A DNA stretch of 64,000 nucleotides from Benincasa hispida (lineage: Eukaryota; Streptophyta; Magnoliopsida; Cucurbitales; Cucurbitaceae), in NCBI RefSeq assembly GCF_009727055.1, contig NC_052354.1, positions 52,190,860-52,254,859 on the forward strand, read 5' to 3'. This document shows positions 10,905 to 22,811 of this stretch, piece by piece. The notes beneath the pieces were generated by a model. That model searched no databases. It saw only the letters and a list, made by a program, of their open reading frames with translations, and was not told the DNA's origin. The position numbers and the translations under genes are program-made. Position 1 is the first letter of the stretch; every line of letters starts with the position of its first letter.

Positions 10905-12228
10905 ATGAGGAACTTAATCTCAGTTTCTTGTCTCAAGAACAAGGTTATACCATCTCCTTTTCTGAGAGTAAAGTGTTTATTTTCAAGAATAGAATGGAGA
11001 TTGGTTTTGGTTCAATGGAAAGTAACTTATATGTACGTCATAAAAGCCTTGTTTAATATTGAAATGTTCAGTACGGCGACAATAGCTAAAAGACCAAAGG
11101 TTTCTCCTAAGGAAAATGCCCATCTTTGGCATCTAAGATTAGGTCACATCAACCTCAATAGGATTGATCAGTTGGTGAAAAGTGGACTTCTAAAGAGTTT
11201 AGAAGAAAACTCGTTGCTGGTGTGTGAATCATGCCTCGAAGGCAAGATGACCAAACGATCTTTTACTGGAAAAGATTACAGAGCCAAGGAAGCCTTGGAG
11301 CTTGTACATTCTAACCTTTGTGGTCCAATGAGTGTTAGGGCTCGAGGTGGTTATGAATATTTCATCTCTTTCATAGATGATTATTTAAGGTACGGATATC
11401 TCTACCTAATGCATCATAAGTCTGAAGCCCTTGACAAGTTCAAGGAGTATAAGGTTGAAGTTGAAAACTTGTTAGGTAAGAAGATAAAAACACTACGATC
11501 TGATCGTGGTGGAAAGTATATGGTCCTCCAATTCAAGAACTACATGGGATTACAACTCTTGAGCCCAGGTACACCTCAGCAAAATGGTATATCAGAAAGG
11601 AGAAACAAAACCTTTTTGGACATGGTTCGGTCTATGATGAGTTATGCTCATCTTTCAAACTAATTTTGGGGTTTTGTAGTGGAGACTGCATGCTACATTC
11701 TGAACAACGTTCTTTCAAAAAGTTTTTCTGAAACACCTTTTAATTTTTCGAGAGACCATAAAGGTAGTTTACGCCACTTTAGGATTTAGAGGGTGTCTGA
11801 CCCACGTGCTTATGACTAACACAAAGAAATTGGAATCGCGTTCGAAAGTTTGCCTTTTTGTAGGCTACCCTAGGGAAATGAGGGGTGGATACTTCTATGA
11901 CCCGAGTGAGAACAAAGTGTTTGTTTCTACAAATGCTATCTTCTTGGAAGAAGAGCACATCTGCGATCATAAGCCACATAGTAAGCTTGTTTTACATGAG
12001 ATTTCTAGTGAGACCGACACTACTGAGGGTTCAACAAGAGTTGTTGAACAGACTGACAGATCAACAAGAGTTGTTGAGGTCGGTACATCTAGTCAACCAA
12101 CTCAAGAGTTGAGACTGTCTCGACGTAGTGGGAGGGTTATGAACCCACCAGATTGCTACATGGGTTTGACTGAAACCCAAAACGTCATTTCTAATGATGT
12201 GGTCGAGGATCCATTGTCTTTTAAGTAA
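10905..12228 (+). pseudogene. Copia integrase, unit 1
   Basis: 10905-11663 reads the zinc-binding head (HLWHLRLGHINLNR ... CESCLEGKM) and the catalytic core. The core's first aspartate is lost: HSNLCGPM stands where HSDLCGPM is expected. The second aspartate (LRSDRGGKY) and the glutamate (NGISERRN) remain. A stop follows at 11662, and 11806-12228 continues in another frame with the C-terminal part (KVCLFVGYPREMRGGYFYD) and the linker to reverse transcriptase (RSGRVMNPPDCYMGL). Without the first aspartate and with a broken frame, integration activity is not expected. Confidence 0.85.
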
Positions 12229-12231
12229 GCA

Positions 12232-12848
12232 ATGGAGGATGTTGACAAGGATGAGTGGATTAAGGCCATGAACCAGGAGGTGGAGTCTATGTACTTCAAT
12301 CAAGTCTGGGAGCTTATGGATCCACCTGATAGGGTAAGACCTATAGGGTGTAAATGGATCTATAAGCAAAAGCGAGGTGTAGTTGGAAAGGTGCAAAACT
12401 TTAAGGCTCGACTCGTGGCAACCCAGGTTGAGGGAGTGGACTATGAGAAAGCTTTCTCACCTGTTGTCATGCTTAATTCTATCAGGATACTCCTGTCCAT
12501 AGCCATATTTTATGATTATGAGATATGGAAAATGGACGTCAAGTCTGTCTTTCTCAATGGTAATCTTGAAAAGACCATCTACATGGCTCAACATGAGGGG
12601 TTCGTAGTTCAAGATCAAAAGCAAAGAGTTTGCAAGCTTAATAGGTCCATTTATAGGCTGAAACAAGCGTCTAGATCATGGAACATTAGATTTAACAATG
12701 CGGTCAAATCGTTTGGTTTTGATCAAAACGTTGATGAGCCTTGTGTTTACAAGAAGATCATCAATAACTCAGTAGCTTTCCTAGTACTGTATGTGCATGA
12801 TATCCTACTCATTGGAAATGATGTAGGGTTTCTGACTGATATTAAAAA
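12232..12848 (+). pseudogene. Copia reverse transcriptase, unit 1, truncated
   Basis: The open frame reads the RT N-terminus (VRPIGCKWIYKQKRG), palm (YDYEIWKMDVKSVFLNGN) and LNRSIYRLKQASRSW. The catalytic box is altered to YVHDILLIGNDVG, with the first aspartate of YVDD replaced by histidine. At 12848 the frame runs directly into the start of LTR 2. The rest of RT, all of RNase H and the polypurine tract are missing. The junction lies where RT (AAAATGTGG in unit 2 at about 30090) resembles the LTR start (AAAATGTTGGG), so a short-homology deletion is likely. Confidence 0.88.
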
Positions 12849-14977
12849 TGTTGGGATTGGTGTCCTAATTCTCCCGGAGTCTCGTAGTTTGTAATTTATA
12901 TACATTGTTATGAATAAAATAAGAGTTATTTTATCTTGCATTTACTCATATCCAATAAATTACAAAGCTCCATGGTTATTGTATGTAAACTTAAGCATGT
13001 ATATAAGATATACAAGTGGATCATGCCTTAAGTGATAACCTAAATAGGTCTGTAGTATAAGGATTAAGGAGGGATACCTGATCCTGGTGACACTATGGAT
13101 ACGACCCTCTTTGTAGAGGTTTGAAAGTGTTGTAAACTACTACAAATGGTAGATTCTGACCACTCATGTGGAGACATGCGAGCGAGGGTGTCCTATACAA
13201 AGAGTTTCTATAAGATTGGACCACGAGATGACTAGTCTCTGTATATAACGTCGTTGATACTGAAGACTTACATCTCACTTAAACAACCATAGATGGTAGG
13301 ACCTCAATCCTAAATGTTTTGGGAACTCCTACCTTTGAGGACAGTCCAGTTGGAGTTTTGTTTGGACTATAGCCAACTTATCTCATAATGGGGATTAGTA
13401 TGGGTGAGAGTAGTCAGATTGCTAACACAACATGCCTACCTTTTTGGGGACTTGTTTGATTTTGGTGTTGGAAACTCAGTTACACAAGATGGAATTCACT
13501 CCTTCCCCAAAGCAGGGGTAAGTAGATAGATTGTTCCCTTAAGGGCTGATTCCGAGTCTTGAACATAGTAGCCACAGCTTCTCTTTGGAAGATAGGACTT
13601 AGTCATAGTAGGACTATGACTTATGTTCATTAGAGGGATCGATGGTACTTAAGAAGTTAGATGTATCTACAAGGGCATAATGGTTATTGGCCCAGCTATA
13701 CTTACGAGCGATCTGTGAAGGATTATCGCACTGTTGATTGGTTGATATGGACACATAATATATCTGTAGTAAGGATAGTTCAACTATCAGTCTTTAGTGG
13801 AGTGCCTGGCAGTTAACGAATGGTGGATCTTGTGACTAAAGAGTTTAGTCAGTTATTCATGTACTGTTGGAGCTTCAAGCTACAGGTCCATAAGGTCCAC
13901 TTGGTAGCTCAATGGATTCAAGTTGAGAATCAGTTCTTGGTGTTGATTTGAAATATTCAAATTGACAAGAGGTAATTTGATTATATATGATATGATCGGT
14001 GTGATGTATGAGATACATCAAGTGGAGGATTAATGGAAATGAGATTTACATCAAGTACCATGAAATAGAAAAAGAGCTATGGTTTATACGTTTCACGAGA
14101 TGAAATATTAAAACTATAGGTTATAAATATAGTATGGTAAGTTGGTTATCATATATATTTATAATAATATTAATTATTGGATAATTATCTTTTTTTCTCT
14201 AATAACAATTGAGTGAGAGGTTATTGGTGGTTTCATGGTAATCGTGTGATAAAAGGAAAAATATTTTCGTAATTTTAGTTAGTTTTGAGTTTTTTTTATT
14301 CTCCTAAATTACTCACGGTTGGCTGTTAAGTAAATAAGATTTACTAAACGACAACTGAAAAGAGACGAGACGATCATGGAGTGTTTCTATACGATAGTCA
14401 CTCAGTTGGCCGATAGTTAAAGGATCGTGAAGTTTTTGCTAAATGATCGTGGAGCTTCTTCTAAGCGATTGGGCATCATCTATACGATAGACCTTGTCAT
14501 CTCCCACAAACTCAATCGTTTACACGATTGTTCCTCCGGTCTCGTCCTCTAACCAAGTAAACACAAAGCCCACACTTCTGGATTCTCACACTGAGAATAC
14601 CAAGGTAGCCATTGTGGTAGTGTCGTACTCAACTCGACATTGTTCGAGGTTATTTGGAGGTCGTTTGTTGAGTTCGTGGTGTTCATGTGGTGGTTGCTAA
14701 TTGTTCGTGGTCTTGGAGATCACTGAGTTTGAGTGTTCGTGTGCTACATTATTGGAGTATGTTCGAAGCATTCATGATCAAGGGAGATTTAAGATGAGTC
14801 TTCAAAGGTATGTGTATTCTTTCCCTTGATCGTATAGTAAAGCATGCTGTAATTTCGGTTTTGCGCATAACCTGTATGTTTCCTTTTCTTGATTGTAATT
14901 GTTAATGTTCATATACGATTGAAATTTAGAACGATCATTTTGTTGCTCATGGAAATCCTCATGTCCGATTTCCTTCA
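12849..14977 (+). mobile_element. Copia LTR 2 (family A)
   Basis: Starts TGTTGGGATTGGTGTCC and ends TTTCCTTCA, followed by a primer-binding site. It is the only family A LTR here without a nested insertion, about 2.13 kb, and serves as reference for the empty sites used to define the solo LTRs at 3728 and 31745. It has a short local replacement around 13345-13400 relative to LTR 1. Decayed ACGATCGT motifs lie at 14340-14540. Confidence 0.88.
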
Positions 14978-14979
14978 AT

Positions 14980-14992
14980 TGGGATCAGAGCC
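14980..14992 (+). promoter_or_regulatory. Primer-binding site, mutated
   Basis: TGGGATCAGAGCC differs from the tRNA-iMet site at 7535 by one base (T to G at the fourth position). It marks the start of internal unit 2. Confidence 0.85.
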
Positions 14993-15782
14993 AGGTTGTT
15001 CTGACATTCCAAATTTCACTTCTTGTTTTAAACATCTTTTACAGTCGTGGTGGGTTTTCTGCATTGCGTTTAACTGTTAAATGCATTTGTGGATGGCATT
15101 GATGAATGTTTATAGGTTTAATTGCCTCTGTTTAAAGCTTTCTTTAAATTACAAAGTGTTAATTTGTAAAGGCCCCTGTGTTTTTGGGCATAATTAACAT
15201 GCTATCGAGTCTGTAATTCAAAGTGTTTGAGTTAGTCGAGTCGTTCGTGATGAGGTTTCGAAGCATGGAGATGCGGTTCTCAGCGAAGAAGAAGACCAAG
15301 AGTTGGTCGTGTCGTGTAGCCTCAGGTAAATGATCGTTGGGATTTGGCTAAATGATCGTGTAGATTTTTCTATACAATTGTATAGCTAATGTAAACGATA
15401 GGGTAAATCGTTTACTCTATCGCATAGTGTTAGTTGCCCGATCACGTAGATGTTGGAGATAGATGATCAAGTAGGAGCATTTGATGCTCATCGTTTAGAA
15501 AAAAGAGGCGTGCTAAACGATCATGTAGTTAGCATGCTCATTGCGTAGTCACTGACTACACGATCATGCGGTGTGCGATACGAAGGTGCTTGTTCAGTGA
15601 TCGTTTAGACGATAGTGCTTCATCGCATCGTAGTCGTTTAGATAATCGTATAAGGATTTTACTACAGAGCACGCTGCACGATCGCGTACCTCGTGCTTTA
15701 TTGCATAGTAAAAGGTACACGATCGTTTAGCTCTGAAAGCGTTGGTAAACGACTGAATAAAGCATTTGCTCTTTCGTGTAGA
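14993..15782 (+). other. Copia unit 2 leader, first part
   Basis: Non-coding; similar to 7548-8360 of unit 1, including decayed ACGATCGT copies (exact copy at 15719). It is cut at 15783 by the TR-GAG element; the last five bases GTAGA (15778-15782) are repeated at 22807-22811. Confidence 0.75.
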
Positions 15783-17441
15783 TGATAACGGTAAGAAATG
15801 CACGTTATCATAGTGCTAAGTTCTTAAACAATGTTGGATTGTGTTGATGAATTATGTTAATTTGTGTCCATTAAACATCGATTTCATAATATTACGGTCG
15901 CATGCGTTCAACGCATTAGAACAATTGATTTTTGTATTTTTGTATACGTTGATGCAATGCAAGAATTGCGATCATAGGAAATCACTGGTTGAGCGCAACT
16001 TCACCGCAAGGCTTTGTGATGATTGTGTTCGTAAACATTTGCCCAAGAAGGATCGCCGCAACTTGGTCAGTGCAACATGGTGGGTGCATCTGGGTGAAAG
16101 GCTAATCAATCGCAATGGGGGCAGAAAGCTGATGACAGTCGAATTCGAATTATGTTGACAGCCGATAACGGTCACAATGTACATTAAGCTTTTCGGTGAC
16201 AATTATTCGGCGCATCAGTTAGGAATTAAAGCCGTCCCATTTGTACAACCATGAAAGAGAAGCTGCCTTTCACCATGGACGCTTTATAAATACCAAGGAA
16301 ATTCTTCAGAAAAGGGGTTGATGAGTTGACGAATTAACCAGTTCACGAGTTCAGCTATTCTTTGTTCCAAAAGTTCGCAGTTTCTTTCATTTTAAGGCGA
16401 AGCAAGAGAAGAGTTGTGACGCCAGAGATCGCTCAGGGCAACTCGAGAGAGAACCTTGGGGCGAAGAAGCAGAGAGCGGGCAGACTCTCGCGAGAGCGAG
16501 ATTATCTTTTGAGCACGAGTAGAAATCAGTGTAAAAGCCTAGGCAATAAGAGATTGCTTCCAGGCCCTTTATTCTATACTTGCATTGTTATTTTTACTTC
16601 ATCTTCATATTTATACAATGGAAGTTCTATTTCTACATCTATTCACTCTTTTAGCACACATGAGTAGCTAAACTAGTCGAATGGGTTGAGGAAAACTAAG
16701 CTAACATGATCTAGGAAGTTCACTGCTTGCGATTGTCTTGATTTATGTTGTGCCAAATACCCTTTAGAGCTACTCGAGAAAGAGTCTAAAGAAAGAATCT
16801 AATGAATCAAGAGAGCTAGGTTAGAATCTGGACTCGAGAGAGCAAGATTAGAACTGCATAAACAAAAGATAGGGACTTAGAGATAAGCTCTGTTTGTCAA
16901 CTTGCATCGCATGCATCCTAGAGATGGGAATGATATTATGTGGTCGCCTTATTTGTGTGTGTGTCATTTCATCATCGCATAAATAAGAATAGAGGCTTAT
17001 GTGTAGGTCCTATAGACTTAGCACATATATCGCATGCATTCTAACCTTAGAAGTCGTGGCATTCGCACCGAGAGGTGGTTTACTGTTGTATGCATGTTGC
17101 ATGATCGCATAACATGAACGCATCCTAGGAAGTGTTAGCCAAAACTTCCGCATACTCATCGCATCTTCCGATTACCAACTATTTTCAAACTCTTCCGCAT
17201 TTATTTCTTTTTCATCAACGAAAACAATAAACCCAACAATTTATTTATTTACTTGGTTACCGCAAGGTTTTCATAAAAATTACCAACGCAATCTGTTTTC
17301 ACAAGTCCTTGTGTTCGACCTTGGACTTATCAGGAAACTTAGAGGAATTTACACTTGGATTCCACTGGGGAAACTTGAGTGCACAACGTAATTTCATCAT
17401 CACATATCATCCATATTTTCACTTCATAAAATCAAACATCA
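15783..17441 (+). mobile_element. 5' LTR of TR-GAG element
   Basis: Runs from TGATAACGG to AACATCA. A TATA box (TATAAAT, 16285-16291) fits a transcription start near 16320. The terminal inverted arms TGATAACG and CGTTATCA (15783-15790, 15803-15810) could form a hairpin. The small frames at 15841-16158 and 16362-16667 have no conserved counterpart and are not called. Confidence 0.85.
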
Positions 17442-17447
17442 AGTTTT

Positions 17448-17467
17448 TGGCGTCATTGCCGGGGACT
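17448..17467 (+). promoter_or_regulatory. Primer-binding site, tRNA-Asp
   Basis: TGGCGTCATTGCCGGGGACT matches the complement of the plant tRNA-Asp 3' end (TGGCGCCGTTGCCGGGGATC) at 16 of 20 positions. It begins six bases after the LTR end. Athila-like gypsy elements use this primer. Confidence 0.85.
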
Positions 17468-17527
17468 TCGGCAAAATAGAGTGCTAACAGTAATTTTTTT
17501 GATTTCTTTGTAGACTCTCAATCTCTG

Positions 17528-18805
17528 GTGAATTACGACCCGGAGATTGAGAGGACATTTAGAAGAAGATTAAGAGACCGCCAACAACAACAAGAAAGAA
17601 CACCAAGAATGGCGGAGCAACCGGACGCAAGGGCCTTTAACGCGAATAATATAATGGGCAACCCCATCCTTCTGACGAATGACCGCAATAGACCCATTCG
17701 GGACTATGCGTCACCTAACCTCTACGATTTCTCTCTAGGAATCATGAGGCCGACATTAGATGGATCGAGATTTGAAATGAAGCCAGTAATGTTACAGATG
17801 ATCCAGGCTGCTGGGTAGTTTGGAGAAAGGCGTGGCGAAGACCCGCACGCCTACCTCCAGAGCTTCATAGAAATCTGCAACACTTTTGTATTCCCGAATA
17901 TCTCAACCAAGGAAGTTCGACTAACTCTGTTCCCATTTTATTTGTGTGATCAGGTGAGGAAATAGGCATATTCTCTCGAACCGAGAGAGATAACTTTGTG
18001 GGAACAGGTGGTGGAAAAATTTATGAAGAAGTATTTCCCACCAACCTAGAATGCAAGGAGAAGAAAATTAATAACAAAATTTGAACAAGAAGATGACTAA
18101 TCGCTCAACAATGCCTGGGAGAGGTTCAAGCGGCTGGTAAGAGACTGTCCACATAATGGCTTACCAGTTGCCTACAAATGGAGATTTTCTACCAAGGATT
18201 GAATCCCTCTTCGCAGACTGCTGCCAATGCGGCAGCCGCTGGTGGTCTGCTCGACAAAATATATGAGAAGGCTAAGATTATACTTGATTGAATTTCCAAA
18301 AATCACGAGGATATGAGGGAAAGTGATCAAACATTAAGAATCAAAGAAAATGACGCAAACAATGGGGCCATCGCATCCCTGCAAAATAAAATGACTGTGA
18401 TGATGAGTTTGATACAAGACATCGCAATTAATAATATGGGAGCGAAGAAAGGGCAGGTCAGCGCAATCACTCAAACGACCGCAAGTTGTGTCATTTGCGG
18501 TGATGCTCACCAGCACAAAGCCAAGCTAGTAGCTCACAACCACCACAATCTTCATCCTTAGAGAGCCTGCTGAAGCAATACATTGAGAAAAACGAATCAG
18601 TGCTTCAGAACCAAGCTACATCTATTAGAAATCTCGAAATCCAAATGGGACAAATTGCGGGCGAGCTGAAAAATAGACCGCAAGGAGCGTTGCCGAGCTT
18701 AACTGAGCTCCCTCGCAATGCTGGGGGTAACGGGAAGGAACAATGCTTAGCAATCTCCTTGCTAAGTGACAACATGACCGCAGAAGTAGGGGAAAAGCAC
18801 ATTGC
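17528..18805 (+). pseudogene. Athila-like gag
   Basis: The first frame (17528-17818) opens at a GTG; the first ATG is at 17609 (MAEQPDARAF). Gag core motifs follow across in-frame stops: DPHAYLQSFIEICNTF, LTLFPFYLCDQ, WEQVVEKFMKKYFPPT and WERFKRLVRDCPHNGLP. At least four stop codons interrupt it (first at 17816-17818). 18313-18561 and 18600-18805 carry the C-terminal part, with a degraded zinc-knuckle start (CVICGDAH, later ligands missing) and a predicted helical stretch NLEIQMGQIAGEL. It continues into the gap. Function was assembly of the virus-like particle; this copy is dead. Confidence 0.8.
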
Positions 18806-19030
18806 NNNNNNNNNNNNNNNNNNNNNNNNNNNNNNNNNNNNNNNNNNNNNNNNNNNNNNNNNNNNNNNNNNNNNNNNNNNNNNNNNNNNNNNNNNNNNNN
18901 NNNNNNNNNNNNNNNNNNNNNNNNNNNNNNNNNNNNNNNNNNNNNNNNNNNNNNNNNNNNNNNNNNNNNNNNNNNNNNNNNNNNNNNNNNNNNNNNNNNN
19001 NNNNNNNNNNNNNNNNNNNNNNNNNNNNNN
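18806..19030. other. Assembly gap, 225 N
   Basis: A run of 225 N within the Gag C-terminal region of the TR-GAG element. Reading frames drawn across it have no meaning. Confidence 0.99.
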
Positions 19031-19773
19031 AAAATCAACAACAAAACTTCCAACCAGTGGCGTAAAAAGGAAGGCCACCCAGAATTTTCTTGCAAAACAA
19101 CGGTCCAACACATAGTCATGCTAGTGAATGCGGTGACAACCGAAGACCCGTTGACCTATAGTTTGGAGAAGCCCAAGAAAATAAACCCTGAAGTTGCGTC
19201 CACCCTTAAGCCTCTAGATCTTGGAATAAAAGAAGTCCAACCACCAACAACTCCACAAAGACTGAAAGAGGAACAAAATGAGGAAGGAAAGATCGCAATA
19301 GTGGCTGCAGCGCAAAATGCTATGATCCCACCTAAAATGGGCGACCCAGGAATCTTCACGATCCCATGCTCTTTTGGAGGGACCTTCAGTGGCCAAGCAC
19401 TATGCGATCTTGGAGCAAGTATAAACATAATGCCGCTATCAATCTTCAAATAATTGAATGCTGGCACATTTACACCCAGAAGAAAACTCTCCTACTCGTG
19501 AATAGATCTCGAATACACCCTAAAGGAGAGTTGAAAAATGCCGCAATTTCAATCGATAAATTCATCATGCCGGTAGACTTCCTCATTTTGGATTATAAAG
19601 CGGACGAAGATGCGCCCATCATATTGGGACTACCTTTCCTTTCAACTGGTCGCGCTCAAATTGATGTGTGTAAGGGGGAAATTGTAATGAGCATTCATGG
19701 GGAGAAACTCCGAATTAAGGCAGTAAAGATCCCAGAGGACAAAGAAAAGAGAGAAAAGCCACCATGGACGTGA
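19031..19773 (+). pseudogene. Athila-like protease
   Basis: 19118-19453 carries the linker and the protease entry GTFSGQALCDLGASINIMPLS. The active site is D-L-G-A-S, the form usual in Athila and Tat groups, not D-S/T-G. A stop at 19451-19453 breaks the frame. The rest follows at 19480-19773 with IDKFIMPVDFLILDYKADED and IILGLPFLSTGRAQIDV, the hallmark end of this domain, closing at a stop at 19771-19773. The frame would normally run on into RT; here it ends and nothing like RT follows. Confidence 0.85.
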
Positions 19774-21123
19774 ACAAACCAGCCTGGAATAAGTGGTCCC
19801 TGAGTATTATATGATTCAACCTCATCAGGGACGCAATCCTTTTGAATATCCTTTTCCTGCATCAAATACTTCATGAACTTTTATCTTACTCGTTATTATC
19901 TATTATCGCAATTACTTTGTTTATTATTTATCTACACTGCTCTAAAAAAAAAATTGTTGTTTTGTTTTAAATCATTTGACCCTCTCTCTATTTTTATTGC
20001 AACGATCGAGGCGCTGGATTGCAGAAATGTTACGCGAAGAAGCCTCTTATCTTCCTCCATCGCCGCAATCCAAAGAAGAGAGATCGCTGCAAAGATGGAT
20101 ACGTCAATACACAACGCGGGCAACAATGTAAATTTGGGGGTGTACTCTTCCTTATCTTTATTTCAAATTTTGCGCTATCACATCGCATGTTAGTTTTAAA
20201 ACCTTTATCACCGCATCCTCTTTGATTACCACAATCATTTGACGAAGATAAATTTAGTAGTTTACCGCATTCAGTTTCTTTGCCAAGTATGATTTCAATG
20301 ATGAAAAATATGCTTCTATTACTTTCGTATATACTAAAGTCAACTTAGTCTTAAGATAGTCACCTCATGAAATATTTCTAGAAGTTAGGGGTTTGCTAGC
20401 TTTCTTTCAAACTCTTTTTACAACGCATTCTAAGAACATCGCACGACTATTTCAATCTTTTGGCAATGAGGACATTGCCACATTTTAAATTTGAAGGTAA
20501 GGTATTTATTTTCAACCTTGTTATTCTAAAAAAAAAAAAATTGAGAATAACAACTCCACTGTCAATGCAATGGGAAACCTATGTTGATAAGAGTTAAGTT
20601 ATGAAAGACACTTACCCGAAGTTGGATGTCCGCATGACACACGTGGGGGCAAGCCAAAACGAAAGTAAGTCACCAAGATCAACGCATAAATAAATGACTA
20701 CAACTCCACTACCAAGGTATGAGTTTAGTCTGAGAAAGAGTGCATTGCTCATAGTTGGATGTTCGCATGACACCCATGGAGGCAAGCCAAAACGAAGGGA
20801 AGGCACTTGGATCAGCGCAAAGTCAGAAAAAAATATCAATGAAGAAAATTTTTATGCAAGGATAAAATCATTTGACACCCCGGTAGAAAATTTTCTTTTT
20901 GAAATAAATCATGCGATATTCCGGAATTTAATAAAGTCCTTTTGAAAGGTAAGCTTGCAGTCCCTAGGTCTTAGAAATATTTTAAGAAGAGACTTGAATA
21001 AGACTTAAGAAAATCCTGGTATATAGGATTTGAACGAAGCATCCTTGAGAAATTTAGGAAAAGAACTTTGCGGTTGACTTACTAAAGGAATCTTTAGCTT
21101 ATGCTTGAAGACAAGCATTGTTT
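19774..21123 (+). other. Non-coding 3' region of TR-GAG element
   Basis: About 1.35 kb with no conserved reading frame. It contains a second polypurine-like box (20129-20142), an A/T-rich stretch with a run of A at 20529-20541, and an imperfect direct repeat in which AGTTGGATGTCCGCATGACA (from 20619) recurs as AGTTGGATGTTCGCATGACA (from 20753), about 134 bp apart. Confidence 0.7.
20129..20142 (+). promoter_or_regulatory. Internal polypurine-tract-like box
   Basis: TAAATTTGGGGGTGT matches the terminal tract just before the 3' LTR almost base for base, yet lies 1 kb upstream with no LTR after it. Confidence 0.5.
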
Positions 21124-21136
21124 AAATTTGGGGGTG
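21124..21136 (+). promoter_or_regulatory. Polypurine tract of TR-GAG element
   Basis: AAATTTGGGGGTG sits directly before TGATAACGG, the start of the 3' LTR. It is the expected plus-strand primer and confirms orientation. Confidence 0.88.
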
Positions 21137-22806
21137 TGATAACGGGCAGAAATGCACGTTATCATAGTGCTAAGTTCTTAAACAATGTTAGATTACGTTG
21201 ATGAATTATGTTAATTTGCGTCCATTAAACATTGATTTCATAATATTGCGGTCACATGCGTTAAACGCATTAGAACAGTTGATTTTTGTATTTTTATATG
21301 CGTTGACGCAATACAAGAATTGCAATCATAGGAAATCAGTGGTCGATCACAACTTCACTGCAAGAATTTACGATGATTGTGTTTGCAAACATTCGCCCAA
21401 GAAGGATCGCCGCAACTTGGTCAGTGCAACAAGGTGGGCACATCTGGGTGAAAGGCTAATCAATCACGATGGGACAGAAAGCTGATGACAGTCGAATCCG
21501 AATTAAGTTGACAGCCGATAACGGTCACAAAGTACATTCAGCTTTTTGATGACAATTATTCGGCGCATCAGTTAGGAATTAAAAGTCATCCCATTTGTAC
21601 AACCATGAGAGAGAGCGCCTTTCACATGGCCACTTTATAATACCATGGGAAATTTTTAGAAAAGGGGTTGAGTTGACTAATTAACTAGTTCACGAGTTTA
21701 GCTATTCTTTGTTCCACAAGTTCGTAGTTTCTTTCATTTTCAGGTGGAGCAAGAGAAGAGTGGTGACGCCGAAGATCGCTCAGGGCAACTCGAAGAGAGA
21801 ACCTTGGGGCGAAGAAGCAGAGATCGGATCAACTTCGCGAGAGCGAGATTATCTTTTGAGCACGAGTAGAAATCAATGTAAAAGCCTGGCAGCAGTGATT
21901 GGCTTCCAGGCCCTTTATCTATACTTGCATTGTTATTTTGTACTTTATCTTCATATTTAATACAATGGAAGTTCTATTTCTACATATGTTCACTCTCTTA
22001 GCACGCATGAGTAGCTAAAACCAGTCGAATGGATTGAGGAAAACAAAAAGCTAACATAAACCTAGGAAGTTCACTGCTTGCGATTGTCTTGATTTTATGT
22101 TGTGCCAAATACCCTTTAGAGCTACTCGAGAGAGAGTCTAAAGAAAGAACTAATGACTCGAGAGAGCTAGGTTGAATCTGGACTCGAGAGAGTAGGATTA
22201 GAACTGCATAAACAAGAGATAGGGACTTAGAGATAAGCTCTGTTTGTCAACTTGCATCGCATGCATCCTAGAGATGGGAATGATATTATGTGGTCGCCTT
22301 ATTTGTGTGTGTGTCATTTCATCATCGCATAAATAAGAATAGAGGCTTATGTGTAGGTTTTATAGACTTAGCACATATATCGCATGCATTCTAACCTTAG
22401 AAGTCGTGGCATTCACACTGAGAGGTGGTTTACTGTTGTATGCATGTTGCATGATCGCATAACATGAACGCATCCTAGGAAGTGTTAGCCAAAACTTTTC
22501 TCAACCCGTTCACTGCATGCTCATCGCATCTTCCGATTACCAACTCTTTTCAAACTTTGCCGCATTTATTTATTTTTCATCAATGCAAACAAAAAAACCA
22601 ACAATTTATTTATTTACTTGGTTACCCCAAAGTTTTCATAAAAATTACCAACGCAATCTGTTTTCACAAGTCCCTATGTTCGACTCTAGACTTACTAGAA
22701 AACTCAGAGGAATTTACACTTATATTCCGCTGGGAAAACTTGAGTACACAACGCAATTTCATCATCGCATATCATTCACATTTCCACTTCATAAAATCAA
22801 GCATCA
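21137..22806 (+). mobile_element. 3' LTR of TR-GAG element
   Basis: Matches the 5' LTR from TGATAACGG to AGCATCA. It keeps the terminal inverted arms (21137-21144, 21157-21164), a TATA-like CTTTATAATACC near 21630, and the AGTCGTGGCATTC block. It is followed by the duplication GTAGA. Confidence 0.87.
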
Positions 22807-22811
22807 GTAGA

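Larger units (their letters stand above)
15783..22806 (+). mobile_element. Athila-like TR-GAG element, TSD GTAGA
   Basis: A 7.0-kb LTR element with two full LTRs (15783-17441 and 21137-22806), a tRNA-Asp primer site, Gag and protease frames, a terminal polypurine tract, and the 5-bp duplication GTAGA at 15778-15782 and 22807-22811. No reverse transcriptase, RNase H or integrase frame or motif is visible in the 1.36 kb after the protease, so it depended on enzymes from another element. This layout is the one described as TR-GAG. The two LTRs are close in sequence, with small indels, so it is among the younger layers of the nest. A 225-base gap lies in the C-terminal Gag region. Confidence 0.85.

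Noticed and set aside
15841..16667. Small proteins in the TR-GAG LTR
   Set aside because: Equivalent frames in the 3' LTR (21198-21485, 21709-21960) differ by indels and are not kept as protein.
18600..19119. Long frames spanning the N run
   Set aside because: The middle is assembly gap; only the flanking Gag and linker text is real.
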